Origin: Peribacillus sp. FSL H8-0477
GTDB lineage: Bacteria > Bacillota > Bacilli > Bacillales > DSM-1321
Direction of reading: 5' to 3'
Assembly (NCBI RefSeq): GCF_038002765.1
Contig: NZ_JBBODE010000001.1
Location: forward strand, 992,001-1,056,000
DNA: 64,000 nucleotides
Part shown: piece after piece, positions 35,241 to 44,079 of the stretch
Layout of the letters: each line of letters opens with the position of its first letter
How positions within the stretch are numbered: position 1 is the first letter of the stretch
Program-made: the position numbers and the translations under genes
Notes under the pieces: model-generated
What the model was told of the DNA's origin: nothing
What the model saw: only the letters and a program-made list of their open reading frames with translations
Databases searched by the model: none

Positions 35241-36791
35241 TTATAGAGGGATATTGCCATGTTTTTTATATGGCCGGCTATCTTTTTTATTACGAAGCAT
35301 GTCAAGTGACTGGATGAGTTTAATCCTCGTTTCGCGTGGATCAATGACATCATCAACCATCCCTTGTTTGGCTGCTACATAAGGATTCGCAAATTTTTCG
35401 CGATATTCTTCTATTTTCTGTGCACGCGTTTCTTCAGGGTTTTCACTATTTTGAATTTCACGGGCAAAGATGATATTTGCTGCTCCTTGAGGGCCCATTA
35501 CAGCGATTTCAGCATTTGGCCAAGCAAATACCATATCAGCACCAATAGACTTACTGTTAAGGGCTACATAAGCGCCTCCATATGCCTTACGAAGAATCAC
35601 TGTCATTTTCGGTACCGTTGCTTCAGAATAAGCATAAAGAATTTTTGCACCATGGCGGATGATTCCCCCATGCTCTTGTTTAACGCCAGGGAAGAAACCA
35701 GAAACATCTTCAAACGTAATCAACGGAATATTGAATGAATCACAGAAACGAATAAATCGTGCGGCTTTATCCGAGGAGTTAATATCCAATCCTCCAGCAA
35801 GAACCTTCGGCTGATTGCAGATTAATCCAACGACTTCACCCTTAATCCGTGCTAGTCCGATCACAATATTCTTAGCAAAGTCCTTTTGAACTTCCATAAA
35901 ACTGTTTTGATCGACAACTTGATCGATAACTTTCCTGACATCATACGGTCTTAAACCATCAAATGGAATAACATCTGTTAAATCAGGGCGGTAGTCCTCC
36001 TCTAAATCCGCTTCAAGCCTCGGAGGTTTCTCTTCATTATTCTGAGGCAAATAACTTAATAATTCTCGGACTTGAGCAAGAACCTTCTCTTCTGTTTCAC
36101 CTTGAAAATGAGCATTGCCACTGATACTATTATGTACTCCTGCACCACCTAAATCCTCAGAACTAATTTTTTCTCCCGTAACCGTTTCAATAACCTTTGG
36201 TCCTGTAATAAACATTTGGCTTGTTTTCTCAACCATGAATACAAAATCCGTAATTGCTGGTGAATAAACAGCTCCACCTGCACAAGGTCCCATAATGACT
36301 GATATCTGTGGAATCACACCTGAATAAATGGCATTACGATAAAAAATATGACCATATCCATCCAGTGAAACGACACCTTCTTGTATCCTGGCTCCGCCTG
36401 AATCATTTAACCCTATAAACGGTGCTCCATTCTTTGCGGCAAGATCCATTACATTTGCAATTTTCTTCGCGTGCATCTCCCCTAATGCACCGCCAAAGAC
36501 AGTGAAATCTTGAGAAAACAAATAAATGGGCCGTCCATTCACTTTTCCATATCCCGTGACAACCCCGTCACCTGGCCCCTTGACCTGATCAAGACCAAAA
36601 TCTACACTCCGATGTTCAATAAAAGGATTTAACTCAACAAAAGTTCCGGGATCGACTAAAAGTTCAATTCTCTCTCTTGCCGTTAACTTTCCTTTCTCAT
36701 GCTGTTTAGCAATTCGTTCATCTCCGCCCCCATTTTCAACTTCTCTTCTTCTATCGTATAAATCGTTAATTGTTTCATAGATATCAGTCAT
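35241..36791 (-). CDS. yqjD: Acyl-CoA carboxyltransferase beta subunit (propionyl-CoA/methylmalonyl-CoA type, YqjD)
   Basis: 516 residues with the two crotonase-like carboxyltransferase halves. Motifs such as GDGVVTGYGKVNGR, FIGLNDSGGARIQEG, GPCAGGAVYSPA, GGIIRHGAKILYAY and the C-terminal AAKQGMVDDVIDPRETR are those of propionyl-CoA carboxylase beta chains. It would form D-methylmalonyl-CoA from propionyl-CoA with a biotinylated partner. No biotin carboxylase (alpha) subunit lies in the window. The epimerase gene is 12 nt upstream, so the two are cotranscribed. Confidence 0.92.
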   Translation of the reverse strand: MTDIYETINDLYDRRREVENGGGDERIAKQHEKGKLTARERIELLVDPGTFVELNPFIEHRSVDFGLDQVKGPGDGVVTGYGKVNGRPIYLFSQDFTVFGGALGEMHAKKIANVMDLAAKNGAPFIGLNDSGGARIQEGVVSLDGYGHIFYRNAIYSGVIPQISVIMGPCAGGAVYSPAITDFVFMVEKTSQMFITGPKVIETVTGEKISSEDLGGAGVHNSISGNAHFQGETEEKVLAQVRELLSYLPQNNEEKPPRLEADLEEDYRPDLTDVIPFDGLRPYDVRKVIDQVVDQNSFMEVQKDFAKNIVIGLARIKGEVVGLICNQPKVLAGGLDINSSDKAARFIRFCDSFNIPLITFEDVSGFFPGVKQEHGGIIRHGAKILYAYSEATVPKMTVILRKAYGGAYVALNSKSIGADMVFAWPNAEIAVMGPQGAANIIFAREIQNSENPEETRAQKIEEYREKFANPYVAAKQGMVDDVIDPRETRIKLIQSLDMLRNKKDSRPYKKHGNIPL

Positions 36792-36803
36792 GTTTACTCC
36801 CCC

Positions 36804-37208
36804 TTATTTTTGCTGTTCACATAGTTCGAATAATACGCGTGCTGTTGATTTTGGATGGATAAAGGCCACTTTGGCCTCATGTGCCCCTATTCGAGACGTA
36901 TCATCAATCATCGTAATCCCCTGCTCTTTCAATTCCTTAATTCTACTTTCGATTCCCTCTACCCCTAATGCAATGTGATGGATCCCTTCTCCACGTTTGG
37001 CTATGTATCCAGCAATCGGACTATCATCTGATAACGCTTCCAATAATTCTAGTCGTGTATTCCCTGCAAACAAGAACGCTACCTTAACCCCTTGGTTTTC
37101 TACGGTCTCGATTGCTTCTAACTTCATCCCAAAGACATCTGTATACAGTGGAAGAGCGTCATTTATTGAATAAACGGCAATTCCAATATGATCAATTTTC
37201 TGCATCAT
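36804..37208 (-). CDS. mce: Methylmalonyl-CoA epimerase (YqjC)
   Basis: 134 residues, VOC superfamily. Metal ligands fit His in DHIGIAV near residue 6, His in HHIALGV near 77, and Glu in LFELCEQ near the C terminus. It interconverts the D and L forms of methylmalonyl-CoA, linking the carboxyltransferase encoded next to it with the mutA-mutB mutase 7 kb away. GGGGGAG precedes the start by 8 nt. Confidence 0.9.
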   Translation of the reverse strand: MMQKIDHIGIAVYSINDALPLYTDVFGMKLEAIETVENQGVKVAFLFAGNTRLELLEALSDDSPIAGYIAKRGEGIHHIALGVEGIESRIKELKEQGITMIDDTSRIGAHEAKVAFIHPKSTARVLFELCEQQK

Positions 37209-37372
37209 CTTTGCATCTCCCCCTCTACCATTATCTAACTATAACAATATTCTATCTATTCTGACGACATAACACCAGCAATAATTGTTAAAAACCTCTA
37301 GAACTTCTGCTTGTTTATCTTTTTTATACACGTTAAAATAAATATAATCACTTCCCGAAAGAGGAGATGTCC

Positions 37373-37468
37373 ATGAAGAATAAAAAAAGCAGAAAAATCG
37401 TTGTCTATTTAATGCTCGCTTGCATGCTTCTGACTACACTGTTTTCCGGAATCGCCGTTTTCTTATAA
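37373..37468 (+). CDS. Prli42-like stressosome membrane peptide, 31 residues
   Basis: The ATG at 37373 follows GAGGAG at 6 nt. The peptide is a basic N terminus (MKNKKSRKI) plus one transmembrane helix ending TLFSGIAVFL. It matches the length and pattern of Prli42, a membrane mini-protein described in Listeria as a stressosome anchor and conserved in Bacillales. A terminator follows directly. Such genes are easily missed because of size. Confidence 0.75.
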   Translation: MKNKKSRKIVVYLMLACMLLTTLFSGIAVFL

Positions 37469-37474
37469 AACGTC

Positions 37475-37507
37475 AAAGAGGCTGCCCTTCATGGGACAGC
37501 CTCTTTC
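37475..37507. terminator. Bidirectional terminator after the Prli42-like gene
   Basis: AAAGAGGCTG(C)CC / GGG(A)CAGCCTCTTT with a TTCAT loop; it serves two convergent genes. Confidence 0.85.
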
Positions 37508-38039
37508 ACTTATGGACAATATAATGTAATTCCACAAATTGATTAAAGGTTCTAGTACCTTTTAACGAAAGATCCAGTTCATAATCCCCTGTCTTAAATA
37601 AAGGAATTCCTTCTCCGATAATTGTTGGGGCTACAGTCACGATTAGTTCATCAACTAATTTTTCTTTTAAAAATGTATGTAATAAATCACCGCCGCCAAC
37701 CATCCAAATATTTCTTCCTTCTTCCTTTTTCAAGTTATTAGTAAAGGTAACACTGTCTTCATTTACAAATTTAACATGATCTGTATTGGCTAAGTCTGAC
37801 CTAGAAAAAACGTAACAGTCCTTTGCTTGATAAGGAAATTGACCGTTTTCCTGTTCCATTATCCAATCATACGTTCGTTTGCCCATTATGACCGTATCTA
37901 CCGTTTCGAAGAATTCCGAATAACCGTTATCCCCTTCCCCTTCCACCCTAAATAACCAGTCTAACGAGTCGCCTTTTGCTGCAATATACCCATCCAAGCT
38001 TTGGGCAATAAACAATACAATTTTTCTCTGGTTCTTCAT
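37506..38039 (-). CDS. Dihydrofolate reductase/RibD C-terminal-like protein
   Basis: 177 residues with the RibD/DHFR-like fold: FIAQSLDGYIAAKGDSLDWLF at the N terminus, VIMGKRTYDWI near 52, and IWMVGGGDLLHTFLKEKLVDELIVTVAPTIIGEGIPLF towards the end. Such stand-alone proteins bind NADPH-like cofactors, but their substrates are mostly unknown. It is unlikely to be the housekeeping DHFR, because sequence outside the cofactor motifs differs. GGAGGGATAG precedes the ATG. Confidence 0.85.
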   Translation of the reverse strand: MKNQRKIVLFIAQSLDGYIAAKGDSLDWLFRVEGEGDNGYSEFFETVDTVIMGKRTYDWIMEQENGQFPYQAKDCYVFSRSDLANTDHVKFVNEDSVTFTNNLKKEEGRNIWMVGGGDLLHTFLKEKLVDELIVTVAPTIIGEGIPLFKTGDYELDLSLKGTRTFNQFVELHYIVHK

Positions 38040-38051
38040 GCTATCCCTCCT

Positions 38052-38095
38052 AAAAAAAAGCAGTCAGATTCTGATATGAAATCCACTGCTTTTAT
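38052..38095 (-). terminator. Terminator of the L,D-transpeptidase gene
   Basis: AAAAGCAGT / ACTGCTTTT arms with an inner GATT/AATC pairing; a T-run follows on the minus strand. Confidence 0.7.
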
Positions 38096-38099
38096 ATCT

Positions 38100-38609
38100 T
38101 TATTTAATTGCTCCCTGTTCTTTAGCAAGGGTCTTGAAATCTTTTGAGGAACTAGTAATCAGCACCTGTGTTCCGATAGGCACTTGATCATATAGTTTTT
38201 CGATATTCTCTTTCGAAAGCCGGACACAGCCATTAGAGATGTATTTGCCAATCGATTGTGGTTGGTTGGTTCCGTGAATTCCATAAATCCGGCCATCAGT
38301 ATTTAACGCATCAAACCCAATCCATCTTGAGCCAAGCGGATTCCGTGGATCCCCGCCAGGGATATTTTTCTTCCGATAATAGGGATTTACAGCTTTTACT
38401 GTTACCGTAAATAATCCCTCAGGAGTCAGCTCTTTGCTTTTTCCAGTACCTGCTGAAAATACCTCCTGAACTTTGTTTCCATTAATAAATGCAACTTTGT
38501 TCACCGCCTTGTTAACGATGACAAGCGGCTCGCCAGGTGCCACGGCCGGCACATCATGAAGAACAGGAAAAAGCATAGCGGTCAAAACAATCGATAAAAA
38601 TAATTTCAT
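38100..38609 (-). CDS. Secreted L,D-transpeptidase (YkuD family)
   Basis: 169 residues. A signal peptide or anchor (residues 1-20, MKLFLSIVLTAMLFPVL) precedes a YkuD catalytic domain. The active-site pattern IHGTN...SNGCVRLS (Cys near residue 132) is intact. It would form 3-3 cross-links or attach groups to peptidoglycan outside the membrane. ATG at 38609 has AAGG 9 nt upstream; the ATG at 38618 overlaps it. Confidence 0.88.
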   Translation of the reverse strand: MKLFLSIVLTAMLFPVLHDVPAVAPGEPLVIVNKAVNKVAFINGNKVQEVFSAGTGKSKELTPEGLFTVTVKAVNPYYRKKNIPGGDPRNPLGSRWIGFDALNTDGRIYGIHGTNQPQSIGKYISNGCVRLSKENIEKLYDQVPIGTQVLITSSSKDFKTLAKEQGAIK

Positions 38610-38633
38610 TGTAAACATCCTTATCGTTTTTGT

Positions 38634-39629
38634 TTAGTTTTGGCCTGTCCGTCTCTTTTGATGCATGCTTTGTTTAACAGGGAGTCCTTTAAAGTTTCGT
38701 TTAATCAGCAGGTACTCTTCTATTTCTTTCATCAGCTGCAACAGGGCTGCTCTAGATTCAAATTCCTCCCGCGTGCTTGGAAGCTTCATTTCTTTAAAAA
38801 CAGCATCCATTTCTTTTAATTTTCCCAAATAAACAATCGCTGTATTTTGCGGGTGAACATTTTCACCAAGTTCGGCAATAAATTCGGCCAGCATTCCGCT
38901 TTGTTTGACACGTAAGGGTAAATTCGCAACTAACGGAAGAATCCGTTCAATGATGGAAAATTGTTTTTCTCTCATCTTAAAATAATGATAATAAATATCT
39001 TCCTCACGTAAGAAATGATTTTCAACATCACGGAAAGCTAAGGTCTTAGCTTCAGCTAATAATTTCCCTGTTTCCGTAATTTCCCTGCCGTCCCATTCAC
39101 TATCCTCATTCCTTAAATAGAGAGAGACTTCTTTAAGGATCTTGGAAAAATTCTCCTCAATTTTTTCTTGAAAAACAATTAACTTATTATCGAGGCTCGG
39201 CATATACCAGTTAACCAAAAGCGCTACACCTATCCCTATACTTATCAGGGCTGCCTCATTAAGAAGCAGCTTCCAGGTGATTTCCCCCGCTGTATATAGA
39301 TGGAGGATGATAACGCTGCTCGTTACAATCCCCTCATTGACTTTTAAAGCAACGGTCGTAGGAATAAATAGCAGCAGCATCAATCCGATAACCCATGCAT
39401 GAAATCCTAAGACTTGAAATAAAACAGCTGAAAAAACGATGGCAATCATACAGGCAATTAAACGTGAAATAGACGCCCTTAATGATTTCTTTTTTGATAC
39501 TTGGATACAAAGAATTGTGATAATTCCAGCCCCTGAAAAACTATTTAAGCCAAGCAGCTGAGCAAGAAAAATGGCTGCTGTAACACCGACTGCTGTTTTA
39601 ATTGTCCGATAACCAATCTTAAATGCCAT
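38634..39629 (-). CDS. yqjA: Aromatic acid exporter-like membrane protein (YqjA)
   Basis: 331 residues. The N-terminal half has four to six transmembrane helices (YRTIKTAVGVTAAIFLAQLLGL, VIGLMLLLFIPTTVAL and others). The C-terminal half is soluble, helical and charged (DUF939/ArAE type). The position beside artM matches B. subtilis yqjA. Related proteins export aromatic acids, but activity is not shown for this group. It ends 24 nt before the transpeptidase start. Confidence 0.83.
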   Translation of the reverse strand: MAFKIGYRTIKTAVGVTAAIFLAQLLGLNSFSGAGIITILCIQVSKKKSLRASISRLIACMIAIVFSAVLFQVLGFHAWVIGLMLLLFIPTTVALKVNEGIVTSSVIILHLYTAGEITWKLLLNEAALISIGIGVALLVNWYMPSLDNKLIVFQEKIEENFSKILKEVSLYLRNEDSEWDGREITETGKLLAEAKTLAFRDVENHFLREEDIYYHYFKMREKQFSIIERILPLVANLPLRVKQSGMLAEFIAELGENVHPQNTAIVYLGKLKEMDAVFKEMKLPSTREEFESRAALLQLMKEIEEYLLIKRNFKGLPVKQSMHQKRRTGQN

Positions 39630-39715
39630 GCTGTATCACCCTGATTCATTAGTGTTATCCTAATAGTACCAGCAAATGGTTTATCAATCATCTTTTACTA
39701 ATTAAATAAAAAAAT

Positions 39716-39754
39716 AAGCCTCACTGTATCAGGATATCCTGTACAGTGAGGCTT
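39716..39754. terminator. Terminator of the art operon (near-perfect 38-nt palindrome)
   Basis: AAGCCTCACTGTA / TACAGTGAGGCTT, 13 bp without mismatch. The loop itself contains the palindrome CAGGATATCCTG, so almost the whole element can pair. Confidence 0.8.
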
Positions 39755-39761
39755 ACGCTTT

Positions 39762-40484
39762 TTATAGTACTTTTTCGAGAAAATCTTGGGCACGTTGACT
39801 TTTCGGTGTGGAGAAGAATTCTTCTGGGGATGCATCTTCAACCAGCTTCCCTCCGTCAAGGAACAGAATTCGATCCGCAACCTCGCGGGCAAAGCCCATT
39901 TCGTGAGTAACAATTGCCATTGTCATTCCTGAATCCGCCAGTGATTTCATAACGGCAAGTACTTCTTTAACCATTTCTGGATCTAGTGCTGAAGTTGGTT
40001 CATCAAAGAGCATAACTTCAGGTTTCATAGCTAATGCTCTAGCAATCGCAACACGCTGCTTTTGACCGCCGGATAATTTATTGGGATATTGATTTTCTTT
40101 TGCAGCCAGTCCAACCATTTCTAAAAGCTCCCGGCCTTGCTTTTCCGCTTCAGTCTTTGAGATACCCTTGACCTTCATCGGAGCATAGATGATGTTACCA
40201 AGGACGGTCTTATGCGGGAATAAGTTAAAATGCTGGAACACCATTCCTACATTTTCACGCACCTTTGAAATGTCTACCCCTTTTGTCGTGATTTCGTTAT
40301 CTTTGATCCAAATTTGACCTTTTGTCGGTGTTTCCAGCAAGTTCAAACAACGAAGGAAAGTCGATTTACCTGAACCAGATGGTCCGATAATGGCGACAAC
40401 TTCCCCCTCTTTAATAGTTGTATGAATTCCTTTTAATACATCCAGCTTACCAAAGCTTTTATGGAGGTTCTCTATTTTAATCAC
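39762..40484 (-). CDS. artM: Arginine-type amino acid ABC transporter, ATP-binding protein
   Basis: 240 residues. Walker [10 protein letters not shown] near 32, signature [15 protein letters not shown], Walker [13 protein letters not shown] and [13 protein letters not shown] are those of polar amino acid importers. The start is GTG at 40484, overlapping the artQ stop (GTGA). It is the last gene of artP-artQ-artM, orthologous by position and sequence to B. subtilis yqiZ. Confidence 0.92.
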   Translation of the reverse strand: MIKIENLHKSFGKLDVLKGIHTTIKEGEVVAIIGPSGSGKSTFLRCLNLLETPTKGQIWIKDNEITTKGVDISKVRENVGMVFQHFNLFPHKTVLGNIIYAPMKVKGISKTEAEKQGRELLEMVGLAAKENQYPNKLSGGQKQRVAIARALAMKPEVMLFDEPTSALDPEMVKEVLAVMKSLADSGMTMAIVTHEMGFAREVADRILFLDGGKLVEDASPEEFFSTPKSQRAQDFLEKVL

Positions 40485-41136
40485 TACGTCTCATTCTCCC
40501 TTCAATGACCTTCCCGATAATAGTCAGGATCATAACCATGACATAATAAATCAAGCCGGCAATTAAGATGGGTTCGAAGAATTTATATGTCTCTCCACCA
40601 ACAATATATGAACGACGCATAATATCTCCGAGACCGATGATGGTCACTACGGCTGATTCCTTAGTAAGGGTAATTAGCTCATTCATTAATGCTGGCAAAA
40701 TATTTTTAAACGCTTGCGGTAAAATGATATTCAGCATACTGCTTTTGTATGGAACACCCAATGCTTGTGCTGCTTCCATCTGACCTTTATCAACTGCCAT
40801 AATTCCGCCGCGGATTACTTCAGATATGTAGGCAGCCGAATTTAACCCGAAAGATAAGAAGGCTGCCTCGAAAGCATCAATTTGGACACCGAATAGCTGC
40901 GGTGAACCAAAATAAATCAGCATTAATTGTAAAACAAGCGGTGTCCCGCGAAAGATTGATGTATAAAAATCAGCAATCCAGTTTAATGGCTTTACTTTAC
41001 TTATTTTCATTAAGGATAGCAAAATCCCTAAAACAAACCCAATCACGGCTGCAATTCCTACAACCTGTAAGGTAATCGGAATTCCTTCCAAAATATAAGG
41101 AATCGAAGGCATGATTCTTTCAAAATCTAAATTCAA
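40477..41136 (-). CDS. artQ: Amino acid ABC transporter permease
   Basis: 219 residues with about five transmembrane helices of the HisM/HisQ type. The EAA loop ([25 protein letters not shown], near residue 120) contacts the ATPase. The start is TTG at 41136 with GGAGG 9 nt upstream. Cotranscribed with artM; a 110-nt gap separates it from artP. Confidence 0.92.
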   Translation of the reverse strand: MNLDFERIMPSIPYILEGIPITLQVVGIAAVIGFVLGILLSLMKISKVKPLNWIADFYTSIFRGTPLVLQLMLIYFGSPQLFGVQIDAFEAAFLSFGLNSAAYISEVIRGGIMAVDKGQMEAAQALGVPYKSSMLNIILPQAFKNILPALMNELITLTKESAVVTIIGLGDIMRRSYIVGGETYKFFEPILIAGLIYYVMVMILTIIGKVIEGRMRRSD

Positions 41137-41246
41137 AACTCTCTTCCTCCCTCAGCTTCTACTTTCTGATAATACAGATTATAAGGCCTCATGGAAAAAC
41201 GTTCAAAAGGCCGGCCTTTTGAACGTCTCCCACTCTTCTATGCTGC

Positions 41247-42062
41247 TTATTTTGCTGCTCCGTCTCCGAACCATTTTAGAACTAATTCTTCTACTTCGCC
41301 ATTTTCTTTCATTTCTTTCAGTTGTTCATTAAATTCATCTTTAAGCTTACTATCCTTTTTAAAGGCGATTGCGGAACCTGCATCTTCGCTTCCGTCTTCA
41401 ATCAACGTACCATCTAGTTCTTTATTATCTGCTAAATAACCTTTTGAAACAGTATCTTCAATCACAGCTGCATCGTAACGGCCAGAAATGATTTGCTGGA
41501 CAATTTCAGGAATACGATTTAGCTTTTCAACTTTAATATCTACCTTTTCTTCTTTCACTAGGTCTGTAACAAGTCCTTCTTGAATAGAAGCTAATTGTAC
41601 ACCTACTGTTTTGCCTTCAAGGTCAGCGGTTGTTTTTATATCACTGCCTTTTTTCGTAATAAGCATGTTCCTAGACGTATAGTACGTATCACTAAAATCA
41701 ACTGTTTTGAGTCGCTCAGGAGTCGGTGTCATTCCTGCTAGCACTAAATCTGCTTGTCCGTTTTCTAGTGCTGGAATTAAGCCGTTAAAATCAATATCCT
41801 TCGGTTTCACTTCATAGCCTAGCTTTTTCCCTATGGCTTTCGCTAGATCTACATCAAATCCCTTAATCTCTTCTCCTGTAGCTGTTTCAACAAATTCGAA
41901 TGGCGGGTAATCCGCTGAAGTTCCCATAATTAACACTTTGTCATTTGTATCGCTGTCGCTGCCAGTTGATGATTCATCCTTATCCGATGTTCCACATGCT
42001 GTAAGTACTCCTGCTAAGATAACAGAAGTAAACACAAGGCCAAATCTTCTCTTCAATTTCAT
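41247..42062 (-). CDS. artP: Arginine-type amino acid ABC transporter, binding lipoprotein
   Basis: 271 residues. The signal peptide ends in the lipobox LTAC (Cys near 23), then a Ser/Asp linker and an SBP family 3 domain (MGTSADYPPFEFV, IKGFDVDLAKAIGKKLGYEV, DLVLAGMTPTPERLKTVDFSDTYY). These are amino-acid-binding hallmarks; arginine is inferred from B. subtilis yqiX. A perfect AT-rich palindrome upstream could be an arginine repressor site. Confidence 0.9.
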   Translation of the reverse strand: MKLKRRFGLVFTSVILAGVLTACGTSDKDESSTGSDSDTNDKVLIMGTSADYPPFEFVETATGEEIKGFDVDLAKAIGKKLGYEVKPKDIDFNGLIPALENGQADLVLAGMTPTPERLKTVDFSDTYYTSRNMLITKKGSDIKTTADLEGKTVGVQLASIQEGLVTDLVKEEKVDIKVEKLNRIPEIVQQIISGRYDAAVIEDTVSKGYLADNKELDGTLIEDGSEDAGSAIAFKKDSKLKDEFNEQLKEMKENGEVEELVLKWFGDGAAK

Positions 42063-42178
42063 GTTGTCTTTCCTCCAATTAAAAAAATTATTAGATCAAT
42101 ATCATTATTATTTTCAAGATATTTTTGTCCTATCCATTCGCTAAAATTATTTTAACATATTTCTATATTTATTCAATA

Positions 42179-42192
42179 TTATTTATAAATAA
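42179..42192. promoter_or_regulatory. AT-rich palindrome, possible AhrC (ARG) box
   Basis: TTATTTATAAATAA is a perfect 14-bp palindrome 117 bp upstream of artP. It resembles an ARG-box half-site pattern only loosely, so the call is tentative. Confidence 0.25.
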
Positions 42193-42303
42193 AAATGGGA
42201 AAAACGAAATAAATCGTATTGATTACTGTGTTTAACAGCTTTTTGGTATATTTTTCATATACACAATATACTTATAGGAACAAAACAATGTATAAAAAAA
42301 AGC

Positions 42304-42331
42304 AAAAAAAAAGCCCGGTATACCAGGCTTA
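42304..42331 (-). terminator. Terminator of brxB
   Basis: AAGCC(T)GGTATACC(G)GGCTT hairpin followed by nine T on the minus strand. Confidence 0.8.
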
Positions 42332-42766
42332 GATTTCTTCACAATATTGTTCGAAATACGTTTGTAGTTTATTCACGACTGACATTGGATCATGACCTTC
42401 AATTTCGTGCCGCTCTACCATAGTTAAGAACTGACCATCTTTTAAAAGTGCGAATGATGGAGATGAAGGCGGATATCCTTCAAAATAATCACGAGCCTTA
42501 TCAGTAGCTTCTTTATCTTGTCCAGCAAAAACAGTGACAAGATGATCTGGACGTTTATCATAATGAATAGAATGTGCAGCTGCAGGTCTTGCAATTCCTC
42601 CAGCACATCCGCATACAGAATTAATCATGACAAGTGTTGTACCTTTTTGAGCAAATGCTGAGTCAACATCTTCTGGTGTTGTAAGCTCTGTATATCCAGC
42701 CGTTTTGATTTCCTCACGGGCATTTTTGACCACGTCATTCATTAAAAAATTAAAATCCATATTCAT
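42329..42766 (-). CDS. brxB: Bacilliredoxin BrxB (YqiW)
   Basis: 145-residue thioredoxin-fold protein with the bacilliredoxin active site CGC ([14 protein letters not shown], Cys near residues 52 and 54). It removes bacillithiol from S-bacillithiolated proteins. The sequence is nearly collinear with B. subtilis YqiW ([45 protein letters not shown]). It is a single gene ahead of artP. Confidence 0.95.
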   Translation of the reverse strand: MNMDFNFLMNDVVKNAREEIKTAGYTELTTPEDVDSAFAQKGTTLVMINSVCGCAGGIARPAAAHSIHYDKRPDHLVTVFAGQDKEATDKARDYFEGYPPSSPSFALLKDGQFLTMVERHEIEGHDPMSVVNKLQTYFEQYCEEI

Positions 42767-42929
42767 GTGAGTGCTCCTTCCATCCTTCTTCTATGTTCCA
42801 TAACATCATATCAAGATGTGTCCTTTCAATCAATCTTTTTACCTATCAACAAAAATAAGTGAAAAAAATAGGTTTATACTAGTTGGCAAAGGGTAAAACA
42901 CAAATACCCCTAAATTATATACTCACAAT

Positions 42930-42953
42930 GGATAGCAGAAATTTCTGCTATCC
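42930..42953. terminator. Perfect 24-bp palindrome downstream of meaB
   Basis: GGATAGCAGAAA / TTTCTGCTATCC without a loop, 11 nt past the meaB stop. The T-run is on the plus-strand side, so termination of meaB is less certain. Confidence 0.5.
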
Positions 42954-42963
42954 TCTTTTTATG

Positions 42964-44079
42964 TTAGGATTCATTGTCCTTATAAAAGTTCGTGAAGGCC
43001 TCCTGTACAGCCTGTGTCACGGTTTTTTTACCGGCAATGACTTCATTTTCTAATTGGGGAAGCATCCGTTTTATTCGTTCATTTTGAAAGAAGAGCGTTT
43101 GAAGCTGCTCATTCACAAGGGAATACAGCCATTCCTTTGCCTGCATCCTCCGACGTTCTTCAAACACACCTGATTGCTTCGTTAATCCAGTGAATTCACC
43201 AATGACCTCCCATAGGGCAGGTATTCCCTCACCATTTAATGATGAACAAGTCAATGACTTCGCTTGCCAGCCTTTTGTTGGTGACTTAAGAAAATGGAGA
43301 ATGCGGCTATACTCAGATTTCGTTCTCAATGCAGCCGTTTTGTTCGAACCGTCCGCTTTATTAACAACAATTACATCAACCAGTTCAAGAATCCCCTTTT
43401 TCATCCCTTGCAGTTCATCCCCTGCTCCGGTTAAAGCCAGCAAGAGAAAAAAGTCAACCATCCCACGGACAATGGCTTCACTCTGCCCGACACCAACGGT
43501 TTCTACAAGAATTACATCAAAACCCGCGGCTTCACACAAAAGCATCGTTTCGCGGGTCTTGCGATGGACACCGCCAAGCGTGCCTTCTGACGGAGAAGGA
43601 CGAATAAACGCCCGTGGATTTCGCGCTAACTCCTCCATCCTTGTTTTATCTCCAAGAATACTTCCGCCATTGATGGAAGAACTGGGATCAACTGCGAGCA
43701 CAGCAACTTTATGTCCGGCCTGACAAAGATAGGTGCCAAATGACTCTATAAACGTACTTTTCCCTGCCCCAGGAACACCAGAAATTCCAATTCTAATTGA
43801 CTTACCAGTATGCGTCATGATGGATTGGAGCAGACTTTGGGCATATTCAAAATGCTGGGGTGCATTGCTTTCAATCAGCGTGATTGCTCGTGCAAGCCTA
43901 GCCCGTTCGCCGAGAAGAATGCCCTCCTTTAGTTCTTCGATATCTTGTGGACGATCTTGTTTCTTTACGAATTTACCTACCTTGGTTTCTGAACTGACGG
44001 AGCGCTTGACACCCTCCTGCACAGAGGAAGTAAATCCATCCTCGTTTTCTTCTGCCCATTCCGGCTTTTTGCCGCTCAT
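42964..44079 (-). CDS. meaB: Methylmalonyl-CoA mutase-associated GTPase MeaB
   Basis: 371 residues of the ArgK/MeaB G3E-like GTPase family. Walker A GVPGAGKST near residue 103, VDPSSSINGGSILGDKTRM, ETVGVGQSE and the specificity motif NKADGSN are present. MeaB protects and reactivates the adenosylcobalamin mutase. The start codon overlaps the mutB stop as TAATG, so it is coupled to the mutase subunits. The extended N terminus is charged and variable. Confidence 0.94.
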   Translation of the reverse strand: MSGKKPEWAEENEDGFTSSVQEGVKRSVSSETKVGKFVKKQDRPQDIEELKEGILLGERARLARAITLIESNAPQHFEYAQSLLQSIMTHTGKSIRIGISGVPGAGKSTFIESFGTYLCQAGHKVAVLAVDPSSSINGGSILGDKTRMEELARNPRAFIRPSPSEGTLGGVHRKTRETMLLCEAAGFDVILVETVGVGQSEAIVRGMVDFFLLLALTGAGDELQGMKKGILELVDVIVVNKADGSNKTAALRTKSEYSRILHFLKSPTKGWQAKSLTCSSLNGEGIPALWEVIGEFTGLTKQSGVFEERRRMQAKEWLYSLVNEQLQTLFFQNERIKRMLPQLENEVIAGKKTVTQAVQEAFTNFYKDNES

